Part shown: positions 1 to 11,465 of the stretch, one piece after another
How positions within the stretch are numbered: position 1 is the first letter of the stretch
How the letters are laid out: the number at the start of each line of letters is the position of its first letter
Assembly: GCA_011109175.1 (NCBI GenBank)
Contig: RDEW01000020.1
Span: 619,273-683,272 of the forward strand
Reading direction: 5' to 3'
Length of the DNA: 64,000 nucleotides
Source of the DNA: Dicyema japonicum
Lineage: Eukaryota > Dicyemida > Rhombozoa > Dicyemidae
Notes under the pieces: generated by a model
What the model saw: the letters and a program-made list of their open reading frames with translations, nothing else
What the model was told of the DNA's origin: nothing
The model's database searches: none
Translations under genes and position numbers: made by a program

Positions 1-1640
1 ATAAAGAAAACACTGAGATTATTGCCGAACATTTTTCAAGACTTTTGAATGAAAATGAAACCCCATATGTAGAGCTATTTGAGAAATCACCAAGAAGCCT
101 GAATCTACCGATATCTACAGAGGAAACTCATCTGGCAATCATTAAATTAAACAACAACAGGCAGCGAGACCGGACAACATACATGGAGAAATGATCAAGT
201 ATGCACCAGGCGAACTGACAACCCTCATTACAAAGATTTTCAATAAGGTATTTGAGACGCATTCCCCCTTGAAACTTGGTGATGGAATTTTGATTCCTCT
301 GCATAAACCAGAAAAGAGCAAGGGACCGAAAAAAAATCTAAGACCTGTGATATTACTGGGATCATTGAGGAAGATACTATCTCTGATAACCCTTAGTCGG
401 ATATCTTCTGATATTTATGAATTTTTGTCGCCGTACAGAGTAGGTTCAGAAAGGGACGCTCGACCGCAGATGCTGTTTGGTCCCACAGGTAGATATGTGC
501 CACGTGTCAACGATACAGGAGTGATTTTAAGATTTTGGGAGTGGACATGTCCAGTGCGTTTGACATTCTCAACAGAAAAACATTGTTGGACGTTGCTGGG
601 AGTTTTCTTGATGAGGATAACATAAGACTTGTCCGTTTCCTATTATCAAACACTGAATTAACTTTATAAGTTGGGAACACAACATCGAAGCCTATTCGGA
701 CAACATTGGAATACTCAGGAGACTCTCTATCTCCGGTTCTATTCGTCGTATACCTGGAAGCGGCATTGAGAGCTCTTATAACAAAATGTGAAGGATGCAT
801 GCCGATGGAGATTATATATGCAGATGACATAGATTTTGTGTCAGAAAATGATCTGGAACTTGGACTTGCTTTAGAGAAAATCCCTGGAGAATTTAAGAAT
901 TGGTCTGCGAGTTAATCAGGAAAAGACTGAACACATAGGAATCACAAGGGAAATAAAATATATTGATGAAAATTGGAGGAAAAAAAGGAAATTGGGATCT
1001 TTTCTTGGTGATAGTGAGGACATGATGTATAGAAGCCACTGCCATGTATAAGAAAATGCAGAAGATATGGAGTCGACTAAAACTAATAAAAACAAATCTA
1101 AGAATAAGACCTACAACGCATATATAAAGCCTGTGCTTATGTACAACTCGGGTACATGGAGGGTCACAAAGTTAGAGCTTAAGAAAATGTATATATTTCA
1201 TCGAAAACAATTACGCAATTTAATGGGCCTAGGTTGGCACAAGAAGATTTCAAATAAGAAATTATGCTCTGTGGCACAATCGAAGCCAATAAGCATCGAC
1301 AATATTGAATCAAGATAGAGACTGTTTGGGCACGTGCTTAGAATGGACATAAACGCCCCTGCAAATATAATAATGGACAATTACTTTAACAATGAGAACA
1401 AACCATCATTCAGAGAAGACCCAGTCGCGGGATAATAAAGTTAAAATTTCAGTTAATTGTACTTTATTTAAAAATCACTCTACCCGTGGCTCTGAACAAG
1501 GATCTTAATGGAATTGGAAGAAAACTTAAATCTGCAGAAGACCTAGAAGATCTAAGGACAGATGCACAAAGCAGAGGGCGATGGAGATGCCTAGTGAAGC
1601 AGATTTTGAAACGTGTGGCACAAACGAGACCTTAGTTAAT
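1..1640 (+). mobile_element. LINE-A copy A1, decayed reverse transcriptase
   Basis: Degenerate non-LTR reverse transcriptase that enters from the left edge. Translated pieces run in the usual order across frames: the N-terminal RT region (near 190-430, with ILIPLHKPEKSKG and a conserved LRPVILLGSLRKILS), the motif with SGDSLSPVLFVVYLEAALRA near 710-770, the catalytic IIYADDIDF near 810-840, the connection YIKPVLMYNSGTWRV near 1120-1165, the thumb/C-terminal RLFGHVLRMD near 1320, and the family tail ending near 1635. Several frame changes and stops break it, so it is not a working gene. A short AT-rich stretch near 1437-1490 interrupts the C-terminal region. It belongs to the same family as the copy at 11466-12392, which keeps one open frame. 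The endonuclease half would lie left of the window. Confidence 0.85.
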
Positions 1641-1794
1641 ATAACGTTTATTGGTTTTGTGAAAGTGCTTTTAATAATAATAATCTATTATCTGTCATAA
1701 TAATTTGTTTTGACACAACTTAACATACACCATTGCCCTCCATAGCCACTTTTAGTGAAGTATCAGTGTTTATTCTCCCATTATCACTAAACAG

Positions 1795-3104
1795 ATTATA
1801 ATTCTTCTGTTTATCAAGGAGTCTTTTAACGAACTGCTTCCTGGGATCCCGACTGTGTTAGTTGATAAATTGTATTTCCTCGGATGCCCACTCAGCGAAG
1901 AAGAACTCAAGAACCATCTACTTTCAAAAATGAAGAATTAACACACCTTGCGAAATGATTGTTATGTCTCGACTCTCATACATCCTTCTTCCTAATGAGA
2001 AACAACATCGGACTACCCAAGCTTTTATATCTACTCCGATGTTCACCCTGCTACGAACATACGACAGTCTACTTTCAATAGACAAATCTCTCAAACAAAC
2101 TGTTGAGTCACTAATTAACGTCCGCTTCGACGAACTTGTTGGAAGCAATGTAAGCTTCCCTCTGGATTTGGGGGTGTTGGTATAAAATTGGCGCTGGAGG
2201 TTATCGTCTCTCTCAAGCTGCAGCCATTTGACACGGCAAGTCCTTCATAACACTATTGGACTTCGCTGGAATGAGTCATTTGACGAAGCTTGTAGGAAAT
2301 GGAACGGTCCGGACTCAAAATCCCGGAGACACAACAAAGCAAAGTAATTGGATAACATTGTCTGCTCCAAAATTTTGAAAGACTTAAAAAAGAAGCAAAT
2401 CAACATCGTCTGGCTTGTTTGGTGTCAGCTTCAAGTGGAGGGAGTGGAGCATGGCTTGGTGCAATACCTTGCCCAAACCTCGGGACCTTTTTGGACGACG
2501 ATTTTTTGAGGATTAATCGGACAAAGGCTGGGACTAGATGTTTGCCAGGGCACCGATGCCGATGCGGAAAACAGTCGATGCGAAGGGATTGCACCCGCTG
2601 TCCTGCAGAAGAAACGCCGGAAGAGGACCACGTCATGCTGCTCTGAACGATGTGATCGTCAGAGCTCTAAAGGCTACAGGCTTCCCAGCACAGCTTGAAC
2701 CAGTAGGTCTTGATCGAGGAGATGGAAAGAGACCTGACGGGATGACCTTTTTCCCCTTCACGTCTGGAAGATTTTTAGTCTGGGACGCAACTTGTGTAGA
2801 CACGTTCTCAAGCACGAATATGTTTAAATCGGTTCAGACACCTGGAGCAGCTGCTTCGACTGCGGAGAATCTAAAAATCAAGAAATTTTCTTGCCTCGGG
2901 GACCGCTACCGATTTACTCCTGTTGCGACCGAATTATCGGGAACCGTTGATCCAATGACGGCTGAGTTCTTGCAAGAACTCGGAGAAATGCTTGCCAGAA
3001 AGAAAAGGGATCAACGAGAAAGGTTATGGCTGAGACAAAAGATTGGAATGGCCATACTCCGAGGGAACTCGCTCGCAATCCACGCAGCAGGCTTTTTCAA
3101 CTGA
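1795..3104 (+). mobile_element. LINE-B copy B1, RT tail plus restriction-like endonuclease
   Basis: 3' part of a second LINE family. The 1795-2400 stretch holds frame-broken RT thumb-like sequence (LVDKLYFLGCPLSEEELK). The 2400-3104 stretch holds the C-terminal domain, mostly open from 2641 to 3104. It begins with a CCHC-like knuckle (CRCG ... GLHPLSC, reached across a frame change near 2580). It continues with DGKRPDGMTFFPF and then VWDATCVDTF, the PD...D pattern of restriction-like endonucleases of R2/R4/NeSL/Utopia-type LINEs. It ends in an IGMAILRGNSLAIHAAG tail shared by all copies. The last stop is followed by an A/T-rich 3' region. The family assignment to an RLE-type LINE rests on motif order; placing it in one named clade would be a guess. 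Confidence 0.8.
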
Positions 3105-3690
3105 CATTTGTTTAAAAAATTATTTTGTTTTAAAAAAATAAATAAATGCTCAACTGGTCGGAAGGTAGAGGAGACACCTCTATTCACACAATGTCTACTT
3201 GGTTTCGTTATGGATGAAGGTCCTTATCTTTTTTTTCTTCTCTTGAGGTTGAGATGACGGAGTCAGATGTCAAAACCCGAGGTTATAAACATAGGAAGAA
3301 GGCTTCGAATATTATTAAAGTTAAAATCTCCTTTAACCCAAAATTGTAAGAATTTAGCCAGTTTGTACTAATTTGAGTGATGTAAAATAAAGTTAATAAT
3401 ACAGACTTTAAACACACACATTTATAAATTATACATCACACGAACATTGGAGTATCAAAAGTCCTGAATATTGGTACCATAAGATAACTTCTCTGAAAAC
3501 ACACTATATGGTAGAATAATTATTAAAATCCCATCAAGAAAGAAGGTATTCAAGACAATTACTTGATCGATAAATTTTTCAAGATTTTCTCGTTCCGTAT
3601 TTTTGAATGTCCTTTTTTGGCTAACTTCAATTTTTAATGATTTGTCTGGAAAATGAATGGACATGAGTCCCATGCTTATGAAATGGATGG
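3105..3690. other. No gene recognised
   Basis: AT-rich sequence between LINE-B copy B1 and LINE-A copy A2. A 72-residue open frame exists on the minus strand (3455-3673), but it has no recognisable domain and no spliced extension I could support. Confidence 0.4.
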
Positions 3691-3691
3691 G

Positions 3692-4024
3692 TCAATATGC
3701 AGAAGAAAGTTTATTGTTAAAAATAACATTACATAGAATCATACACATTCTATACGTGCTCTGGTGAAATGAATTGACAATCTTTTCCACCCTCCTCTGT
3801 TTGATGGCAGATTCTTCAAGACACAAAGGTCTTAGTCGTCTTTTAGCGTTTTCCTTATTATGAATTTTTGGAATCTTCGCCGTCCACGAAATCCTTCTCC
3901 AGATGCTGCGAAGTGTTCCTCCATGATGACATTTGCTATCCATTCTTAAAGTATGGCCAAAAATATTCCACTGTATTATGAATACCATAAAGCATCTTTC
4001 ATATAACGTTCCATTCCTTATCAT
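3692..4024 (-). mobile_element. LINE-A copy A2, C-terminal fragment
   Basis: A 110-residue open frame on the minus strand contains WNIFGHTLRMDSK, the same (R/W)xxFGHxLRMD signature seen in copies at 1320 and 12140. It is followed by a region corresponding to the LINE-A C-terminal tail with rearranged spacing. It is a short, 5'-truncated, diverged remnant. The surrounding 4030-4130 sequence is not recognisably coding. Confidence 0.6.
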
Positions 4025-4124
4025 AGGAGAGACTGAAATTGTCTTATGTGAAATCAGCGCCTTCTCTCAGTTTTTAGATTCCCCATGTGCTCGAATTACA
4101 ATGAGTCCCCTTCGAACTCCGACT

Positions 4125-4190
4125 ATGCTATTATAGTAGGAACCAAATGTCAATTATACTAAAAAAGTTCCCACATGTGGCTCATCTAGT
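4125..4190 (+). repeat. Dispersed repeat R1, short partial copy
   Basis: The stretch with GTAGGAACCAAATGT and TTCCCACATGTGGCTCA resembles the 5' part of the repeat at 40935-41255 (GTAGGAACAAAATGT ... TTTCCACATGTGCCTCA). Only about 65 bp are shared and the match stops before the better-conserved 3' part, so this call is tentative. Confidence 0.45.
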
Positions 4191-4602
4191 CCACACTTGA
4201 CTTTCCCTCTGACATTAAATGATGGAAGGGTAAAATCTTGTGATAGACTCATATGTGATTAGGACTTATGCACCATTATTATTACCCCAGGATCACTGGG
4301 TTAAAAAGAAAGAAATAAAAGTTCTCATCTAACTAAGTGATCCCAGACCGACAAAGGAGAGAACAAGTCTGGCGGGGTCGAAAATCCTGATCAGCTCTTC
4401 TCATTGGACATGACATCGGCTCAAAATTTCTGTATGATTGCAGATAATTCGATAGTGTATGGAATAGAGTATGCACCAACTCAACCAAAAAACATAAAAA
4501 TAAGTCTCCTTTTAATTTTTTATTTACAAGAAAATCTGTATGATTATATTATTTTAAATAAAAACAATAAATTTTAAATTAAAAATAATATAAGAACGTG
4601 TT
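4191..4602. other. Upstream region of RPS23, no gene seen
   Basis: AT-rich intergenic DNA. It becomes very A/T-rich over the last 110 bases before the RPS23 start codon. No TATA box or other element can be claimed with confidence. Confidence 0.4.
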
Positions 4603-5081
4603 ATGGGTGTTGTTTGTGGTTATAAATAGGGAAACCAAGAGGAATATTGACTGGAAGGAAATTAAAGTCAATAAGAAGAACACAAAAATGGAATGATCTG
4701 TCATATAGAAGATCTCACTTGGGGACTCGTTGGAAGTGTAACCCATTTGAAGGATCATCTCAGGCTAATGGAATTGTATTGAAGAAGATGTATTGATGTA
4801 TTAACTATTGTAGAGGAGTGGAAGCTAAACAACCAAACTCAGCCCTTCGTAAATGTGTGAGAGTACAACTAATAAAGAATGGCAAACAAGTGATTGCCTT
4901 TGTTCCGGGGGATGGGTGTTTGAACTACATTGAGGAGAATGATCAGGTCACATTGTCAGGATTTGGAAGAAAGGGACATGCTGTGGGGGATATTCCTGGA
5001 GTTAGATTCAAGGTTGTCAAGGTTAAGGATATATCTCTTCATGCTCTCTATTCTGGTAAAAAGGAGAGGGCAGCTAATTAA
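4603..5081 (+). CDS. RPS23: 40S ribosomal protein S23 (uS12), three exons
   Basis: Universal uS12 protein of the small-subunit decoding centre. Exon 1 is just ATG plus one base (4603-4606). A 23-nt GT-AG intron (4607-4629) restores MGKPRG, and a 24-nt intron (4790-4813) restores [13 protein letters not shown]. Without removing them the frame is broken at both points, so the introns are well supported. The third exon carries the conserved [20 protein letters not shown], the [15 protein letters not shown] loop and [17 protein letters not shown]. The spliced protein is about 143 residues, the family's normal length, ending in KKERAAN and TAA. No frameshift is needed. A one-residue-plus-one-base first exon is common for ribosomal protein genes. 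Confidence 0.97.
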
Positions 5082-6250
5082 CTTTGTTGTTTGAATTTTC
5101 ATTTCTATTATTTGTCTCCTCTAATAGGTTATACCACTATGGTTGTGTGTTTTTTATATTATTGAGGGTATCCTCTAAATAATTATTACCCACATTTAAA
5201 TGGACATATTATCCTTGATTACCTTTTTATTCTCTCGATCTAATTACTAATTATAGCTGTAACAGACTTACCGGGAGGGGTCTCATCCCCAAACTTATTT
5301 TGTTCAAGTTAATTGCCGACTTGCTAATAAATGAATTTTGTTAGCTCCATCTTAACTAGTTCATGACTGGTTATATCACAATTTGTCATCAGTGTCTATG
5401 TACAATACCCTTCAAATTATTTATTCATAATAGAAGGTTCAGAGGAGAACTCAAGATACTCCATGGCGGTATCCCCACTACAAGATATCTGTAGATCCTC
5501 GGCTTTATTCGCACTTTAGTCAAATGTGAAAAAGGAGACCTCTCCATCTGACCACCGTATTATCCTTACTCGTGTTCCCCCTAGAGGTTTGTCCTTTCCT
5601 TTTCGAAGATCTAAAAAATTAACTCAGAAGAGAAAACTTTGTACTTTAGGGATTGTGGAATACTGAAAAGTACGATTTCAGACCATGTGGTCTCTTACAA
5701 CGGAGGCCTTTTGAGATAGAAGACTGATATTTGCATAGTGATGCACAATTTAACTTGGTCTCGGATGGATATCAAAGATTAGTTATTAGAGAGATATAGT
5801 ATGTGAAACTGGTGGAAGTATCTAAAATGAATCTTCATGAGAGTTTCAGAAACAGTAATACCAGAATACAGATTAAGTGAAGTCAATCTATTCATTATTG
5901 TGTTTTTGAATGATATTGTCAATTTCATTAATTTCAGATATTTAATTCTTTGTTTACCAGAATGAAACGCAGTTGGAAGAGATAACAAATTAACTTTGTA
6001 ATTGTGGAGTCTTGGAATTTTGTGTAAGCTTTGACTTTTTGATTACAGCAGTGTCACTATTATTGAACAGGAAGGTGCGCATATCAATGCATTTTTGAGA
6101 AGTCTGTTGAGTACTAAGTTTAATGTCAACACACATGATTCAAGTAATTTGGGAACAGTTGTCTGGTATGGAGAGAGGTGGGTCTGTTGGCTACAAATGT
6201 AGACAGCATGTGTCATCGTCGAATTAAAGTATAGTTCTCACGGTCACAGT
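5082..6250. other. No gene recognised
   Basis: About 1.2 kb downstream of RPS23 with no protein similarity I can name. A 69-residue minus-strand open frame (5779-5988) looks like chance in AT-rich DNA. The stretch 6000-6250 is less AT-rich but not clearly coding. Confidence 0.4.
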
Positions 6251-6271
6251 GGACGCACCCTTTCTAAGTAG

Positions 6272-6372
6272 CATGTCCATCTATATCTGCCACTGTGAGA
6301 ACCCCTCCAATGGAGAGAGGAGAGGGATCTTTTTGAATACCGCCCAAGCATTGGGCGTTTTCCTGAGAGAGA
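6272..6372 (+). repeat. Dispersed repeat R2, copy 1
   Basis: About 100 bp matching, on the opposite strand, the sequence at 15645-15745. The shared core includes GAACCCCTCCAATGGAGAG here versus GAACCCCTCCACTGGAAAAG there, then CTTTTTGAAT and a GGGCGTT end. Both copies can be read in one frame as a similar peptide (NPSNGERRG versus NPSTGKGKR), which hints at an old coding source, possibly part of a LINE. No target-site duplication was recognised. Confidence 0.6.
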
Positions 6373-6604
6373 TGAATTCCATAAATTCTCTAAGTAAATG
6401 TGAAGGCATAGAGATAAAAGGAATGCTTGTACCAAATAGGCAGCGGCATACCACACTATCAATCACGACACGAGTGACTACCATTGCGGCAGCTGGTCTT
6501 AATGATGATAAGAGTAAATAACTCTGAAATTGATGTGTGTTATAAAGGTTATGAAGAATGTAATCCGAAACAAACGTGAATTAATTAATTAGTTGTTAGT
6601 AATA

Positions 6605-7503
6605 TTACTCCTGTTTGAGTTTCTTGCAATATTCCCTGTAAGGTCTGTCAGTAGCAAAGAGCCAATCCCACCAGACAAAGGTGGAAGAATAATTGCCAAC
6701 AAAATTAGAATGGTGAAAGTCGTGGAACCTAACTCCAGCATAGAATGGTAGAAGATTGAGTGGATTAAAGTAAGGAAAGTCATAGCCAGAATGTACATCA
6801 ATGGCCTCAAGCATACGAATGATAGTCCATACCCAGACAAAGACGAGATGATTACCAAAGCATATAGTGCCTATGAATGTTCCAAACCCAAGGACTGTAA
6901 TATATTATTAATGATACCAATAGTCTCGATTGGGTGGGCGTATTCGGCTGTCATACTGAACGGAGTCTGAAAGTAGTGATGAATCTTATGAATGGCTTTG
7001 TAAAATATGGGGATTTCGTGGAATAGATAGTGGAAGAAATAATGCCACGTGTCCTCAACCAAAGCAGCCACAAAAACTCTGAGCATAATATCACCCCACG
7101 TGGGCATACTATCCCAATCATATGGAATATCCATAAGCACAATATAAGGATATACTCCCATCATTAGAGGAAGTTGTACAAAAAAGTGAGAGACCACCAA
7201 AAGTTTAATACATTCAAATTGTTTAGATTCATCCACCTACAATCACAATATTACATTACTTGTTGTATTTTGTACTTTTTCATACATTTAAAGAACTGAA
7301 ACATAAAGTAAGGAAAACATCCCACAATGTACATTATCTATAATCAGTCATTAACATACTTCGTGAAGTAAAAGTGAACCAACAACAGTGACAATAAATA
7401 GAGAGTAATTCTCTATCATATATCTCCATGGAGTCGACATAAACTCAAATAGAGAATGATTACCATTATAATATCCATTTATATAATCACTCACTATTAC
7501 CAT
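6605..7503 (-). CDS. MSMO1: Methylsterol monooxygenase (C4-demethylation), four exons
   Basis: Di-iron membrane oxygenase of the fatty-acid hydroxylase superfamily that oxidises the C4 methyl of sterols in the ER. Introns at 7338-7359 (22 nt), 7237-7259 (23 nt) and 6895-6917 (23 nt) join four exons into about 276 residues. Visible landmarks in order: PWRYMIENYSLFIVTVVGSL, KKYKIQQVDESKQFE, IPYDWDSMP, the histidine boxes EDTWHYFFHYLFH and HKIHHYFQTPF, EYAHPIETIV, EAIDVHSGYDFP, and the third box RFHDFHHSNFVGNYSS followed by FVWWDWLFATD. All metal-binding histidines are present. Without the third intron the frame ends early. The ATG at 7501-7503 is the first in frame. Its presence implies uptake or modification of sterols rather than proving full sterol synthesis. 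Confidence 0.95.
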
Positions 7504-8985
7504 ACCTTTTTATTATTTATTTTTTTATTTGAAATTTTAGATTTTTTTTATTAATGATTTTTTATTTATTTACCACCGGTCCCTTCGAGCGAAGGAAATT
7601 GGTGGATAACAAGAGCTTAACTACCATAGATATACGTTCCCAGAGATCCGAAAGGTTGATCTCGTGCGGAGGAGAAACATAAAGTGGGCCAGGGAAAAAG
7701 AAAAAGTGAATTTTACGACGTAAAAGATTCAATAGCATTGATGTTCGATGGAAGACTATTAAAAAACTTGTTTAATCATAATCTTCGGATCTCGTTTGTT
7801 GATACTCAGTCGTGGATATTTTTGAGTCGGGATGTAGTTTCCTCGGTTTCCGGAAAGGTGATTTATTCCCCAGAGTAGAAATTACTCTCCTTTTATTAGT
7901 GGAAAGCCAAAGGCAGTGAATGGTGGGCTTTTAACATTTTCCAAGAATTGCAGTCCGATCATTTAGGAAATGAAAGTATTTTAACTCTAACTGGAGATGA
8001 TCAGTTTGAGTACTTTTTAGACAATCAGTAATTATTTTGATGGCAGAGTTTTGGATTCTTGATTTGTAATTTACTGTCTTTATTATGTAATTACTCACGT
8101 ATATGGTGGTAATAGTCTCGAAAGAGTCGAAAACTCCTATCCTGTAAGCATAGAGACGTGAATGCTGTTATAGTTTTCTCCTTTTTTGGTTACATTGAAG
8201 TATTATATTTTAAGTTAACATTCCGATTAACATTTCAGGCCTCTTGGAACAATTAAACCTTAAAATCTGCCTACTGTCTTTTTGAATGACAACTGTGAAC
8301 ATACATTTCTTTCCGCCGTCCTTTCCCCCTACTTGACTTGATTATATTTAATGATTCATGTAAACACTAAGACCCCGTACGACCTGTGACTGTCCTATCT
8401 TACGGACATCTCATTTGTCGTTCCTTCCTTTGCAGTTGTCATCTCTATGGGTGTTATGACTTACGTATTTAACATAACCTAAATATTTTTAGAATTTCAC
8501 AAAATCTAAAGTTAATTCATACACAAAAATCAATCATGTTCTGCTTCACGTACTCAAACAACACCTTCATGGTTTCTGGATAAAGGATTATGTTCAATTA
8601 TTCTCAGTGCTCCAAAAAAGCTCATTCCGATTAACCGTTCCAAATATCCCTCGCATTCTATTGGAAACACGGTCATCATCCAAACGATAAACAAACTAAG
8701 ACATGAATAGACAGTCAATAGAAGTCTGAAAGGATTTTAAAACTAAATTTAGAAATTACGAGGAACATCCAGGATACAATAAATAATGACGTAAAACCAT
8801 TTTGAAAGAGCGCACTAAAATATAAACATTGATAATGAGGCTCATGATGTGTTCTCAACAAACATACAATATGACCCAAATCCAATGATCTTATGAAGTA
8901 CTACGTGAACAACGACCAAAGATCTGGAAATTCGTTCATGTCATATAAGGAAGATTAAGCGTATAGAGTAATTTTCTTCGACCCG
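7504..8985. other. No gene recognised
   Basis: AT-rich sequence upstream of the sterol oxygenase. A 64-residue frame on the plus strand (7684-7878, no ATG; begins at GTG) lies in a less AT-rich block 7560-8010 that might be decayed coding DNA. I cannot match it to a family. The rest (8010-8985) shows no domain. Confidence 0.35.
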
Positions 8986-8988
8986 TAG

Positions 8989-9800
8989 ATGTGTATTCAG
9001 CATCATGAGATAAATAACTCATCATCCTGGGGATATGACAAAATCTCCGTTCATGAACTGAAACACCTGAGACCATTCGTGACGGAGGCAAGAACTAAAA
9101 TATTCAATCTATCGATAAAGGAAAACAAGATTTTGTTGATAATGAAGAAATCCTTGATACATCCTATTCTGAAAAATCAAACCACCTTCTTCTATAAGCT
9201 GGTATCCATAATCTATGTGCTTGTGCTTTGGAAAAAGGTCTGTCACTCGTACTTTCTACTTTTCAATATGGTATCTGTGAAAGACACTCAACCACAACTC
9301 ATTTGACCAAACAATTCATTTTCGACGGTCTATATATTATCAACCCACAGTAAAGAACTGTTTTGGTATTAGTTGATATAGAGAAGGTATTTGGTTCAGT
9401 CTCCCGGAATATCCTAACCACCAAATCTTCATGACGTAATACACGTTATCTCATACAATGTTTAACGTGTTCCTTGCAGACCTAACCATTTCAGTTGGTC
9501 AAAACTATATCCTTTTGTCTTACGATGACTATCTCGTTATTGCAAGGAGACATCCAATTCCTAAGAGAGCGACACGTTCCATACAAGAGACATTAAACTT
9601 GTTGGTCTTTGGTTCTTGAAGAACTGCCTTAAAGTCTCATCATGTAAATCACATGTAACAATGTTCACCTCTTCACAAAGAGACGATTAATCATTTTGAG
9701 TGAATCCCCGATCCTTTCATCCTAAAAGTCAGTCTTGATTCGCTTAACACATCAAGTAGACCTAATCAGGATCCACAATCACCCAAAGTCAATCTAAATT
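8989..9800 (+). mobile_element. LINE-A-like copy A3, strongly decayed RT
   Basis: The first 300 bases read as a broken RT N-terminal region: SWGYDKISVHELKH, then IFNLS ... IHPILKN, in the order of the conserved GPDGI...IFN...PI.K block. Around 9365-9400 a VLVDIEKVFGSVS string resembles RT motif A (an aspartate followed by AFDSV). Every later motif is lost to stops. This is family-level evidence only. Confidence 0.5.
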
Positions 9801-9892
9801 TAAGGGTTTCCAGTTGTATTGTGAAGAATGAGATAATGTCTTTGAGAAATGTAAGTGAAAGTGTGATTTATTAGAATCCAATTAAAATGTGG

Positions 9893-11094
9893 TTAGTAAT
9901 TTGATAGTTGTTTTATTGATTGCCTAAGGTCATTCTCGATTGCTCGTGATGAGGCTAACTGAAATGATGACAAGGCAGAAAGGGCTGACTTGTAGTTGTC
10001 CTCACTTACTGATTGAAGTCTGTCTAGTTCTGAGAATAATCCCCATAAAGTACCATAATTCATATTGTGGTGTTGATAGTGAATAATGTTATCTGTTTTG
10101 TTGAGTTCATCATATTCTGGTTGTCCATAATATTGTTCCAAAATGAGATACTTTTGTGCACTGGCGTATTCGTAGTTTAAATAGATAATATTTGTAAACA
10201 CTTGCTTCATGTTTTGGTTAGCTCTGCGTGTCTCCTCCTGAGAGTAAGTTAATGAATAACCTTGAGAGTCCATAAAGGGAGGGACAAGTCATTCCAGCCA
10301 AGTTCATCCAAATGAAGACAGAATCCAGCAATGGAATAGCACATGTCTTAATAAATAATAGCACAAACTCTCGCATGCATAAATGACTACAGAATGTAGT
10401 AATAGCATATCTTTAATGTGTATACAATTATAATATATTCCTCTGAATTGATATTTATCAAAATCCTTCAATTAGTACTCACTAACATTATCAAGATATG
10501 ACTCCACCAGTCCATCCATTTCTCTGTATAATGTATTCTTCTTACGTTTTACTACTCCCTTCAACTAACTCATTTACATTCAACACTACCAAATCTCTAT
10601 ATTCAAGGAATATTTTAAAGAAGGGGTCCTTCCTTAGAATATTATTACCACTCAACTCATCCAAGTACCGCTGATGACTTTGTTTGCTCAACTCCATTTC
10701 GTAGGATTTATTTCTGTTTATAATTTCATATTACATTGACAGTTCTTCCTCAAACCTTTCCTGACTTTTAATTGACAATTTACTCAGGGATGACTGCATT
10801 GTAGTAAAGTGCTCGACATTCTCATCGGGTATTGGTTTTGGGGGAAGTTTGGGTAACTTCAATCAAATAAAACCATACTGATATTCCCAAATATTGTTTG
10901 TTGTCTCTAAGTTTATCATCCAGCCATGCAAAGTCCTTATAAATCCTAATAACAGTAAATGATGGACTTCTGAACTCTGGGTTATCAGTCTAACACATAA
11001 TAGTAACCATAACTTCTATTCTTAACTGAAATCTCAACAAATTCCCAAAAAACTTAATTCTATCAATTCTAATATTCAATGTGGTATTATCCAT
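9893..11094 (-). CDS. Sorting nexin 5/6/32-like retromer-associated protein, eight exons
   Basis: PX-BAR sorting nexin of the SNX5/6/32 group, which partners with SNX1/2 in endosome-to-Golgi tubule sorting. Seven introns restore one frame: 10990-11013, 10857-10878, 10714-10734, 10524-10545, 10466-10486, 10347-10368 and 10238-10260 (21-24 nt each). In order: a short PX domain (RIDRIKFFGNLLRF, NPEFRSPSFTVIRIYKDFAW), the linker LPKLPPKPIPDEN in place of the family's IPPAP..PDFD, the LRKDPFFKIFLEYRDL block (family: LSKD..FHVFLEYDQDL), then a BAR region whose YYN...CLHL spacing fits mammalian SNX5 without gaps. The product is about 330 residues, shorter than the usual 400, with a reduced N-terminus. 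The PX lacks an obvious phosphoinositide-binding arginine, as in this SNX subgroup. The start ATG at 11092-11094 is the likeliest but not certain. Confidence 0.85.
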
Positions 11095-11465
11095 TATTTT
11101 AAAAACATTAATTTTATTACTGCTTTAGATTACATTCCTCCATAATTAAGACCATCTCTCCCAGGTGCCACAAGATATCATTCTCTTCTTATAAATAAGG
11201 TTTCCCTTATAGACTTTCACTCCTTCTCATCCAGACTAATCTCTATGTTTTTATCAAACTGAATCGACAGTTCCTCAAGATGGTTAGATGCATAGAGCAT
11301 TATTGCCACATTCGGTTTAACGGGGGTCTTGTAAAAATTTAATTTAATAATTTTTTACTTTATTAAAAAGAGTTTAGAAGCATTACAAAATTAATTTAAT
11401 ATCAATTGCTTCTATATAATTTTTGTATAATTTAAAAAACGTAATGATGGCTGTTGTTGAAATGA
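11095..11465. other. Short intergenic region upstream of the sorting nexin gene
   Basis: No recognised gene. Minus-strand reading of 11200-11320 gives a 30-residue peptide with no known motif. The right half is AT-rich and ends where the 5'-truncated LINE-A copy begins. Confidence 0.35.

Noticed and set aside
7684-7878. Coding gene
   Set aside because: 64 residues, no ATG start, no domain and surrounded by stop-rich DNA.
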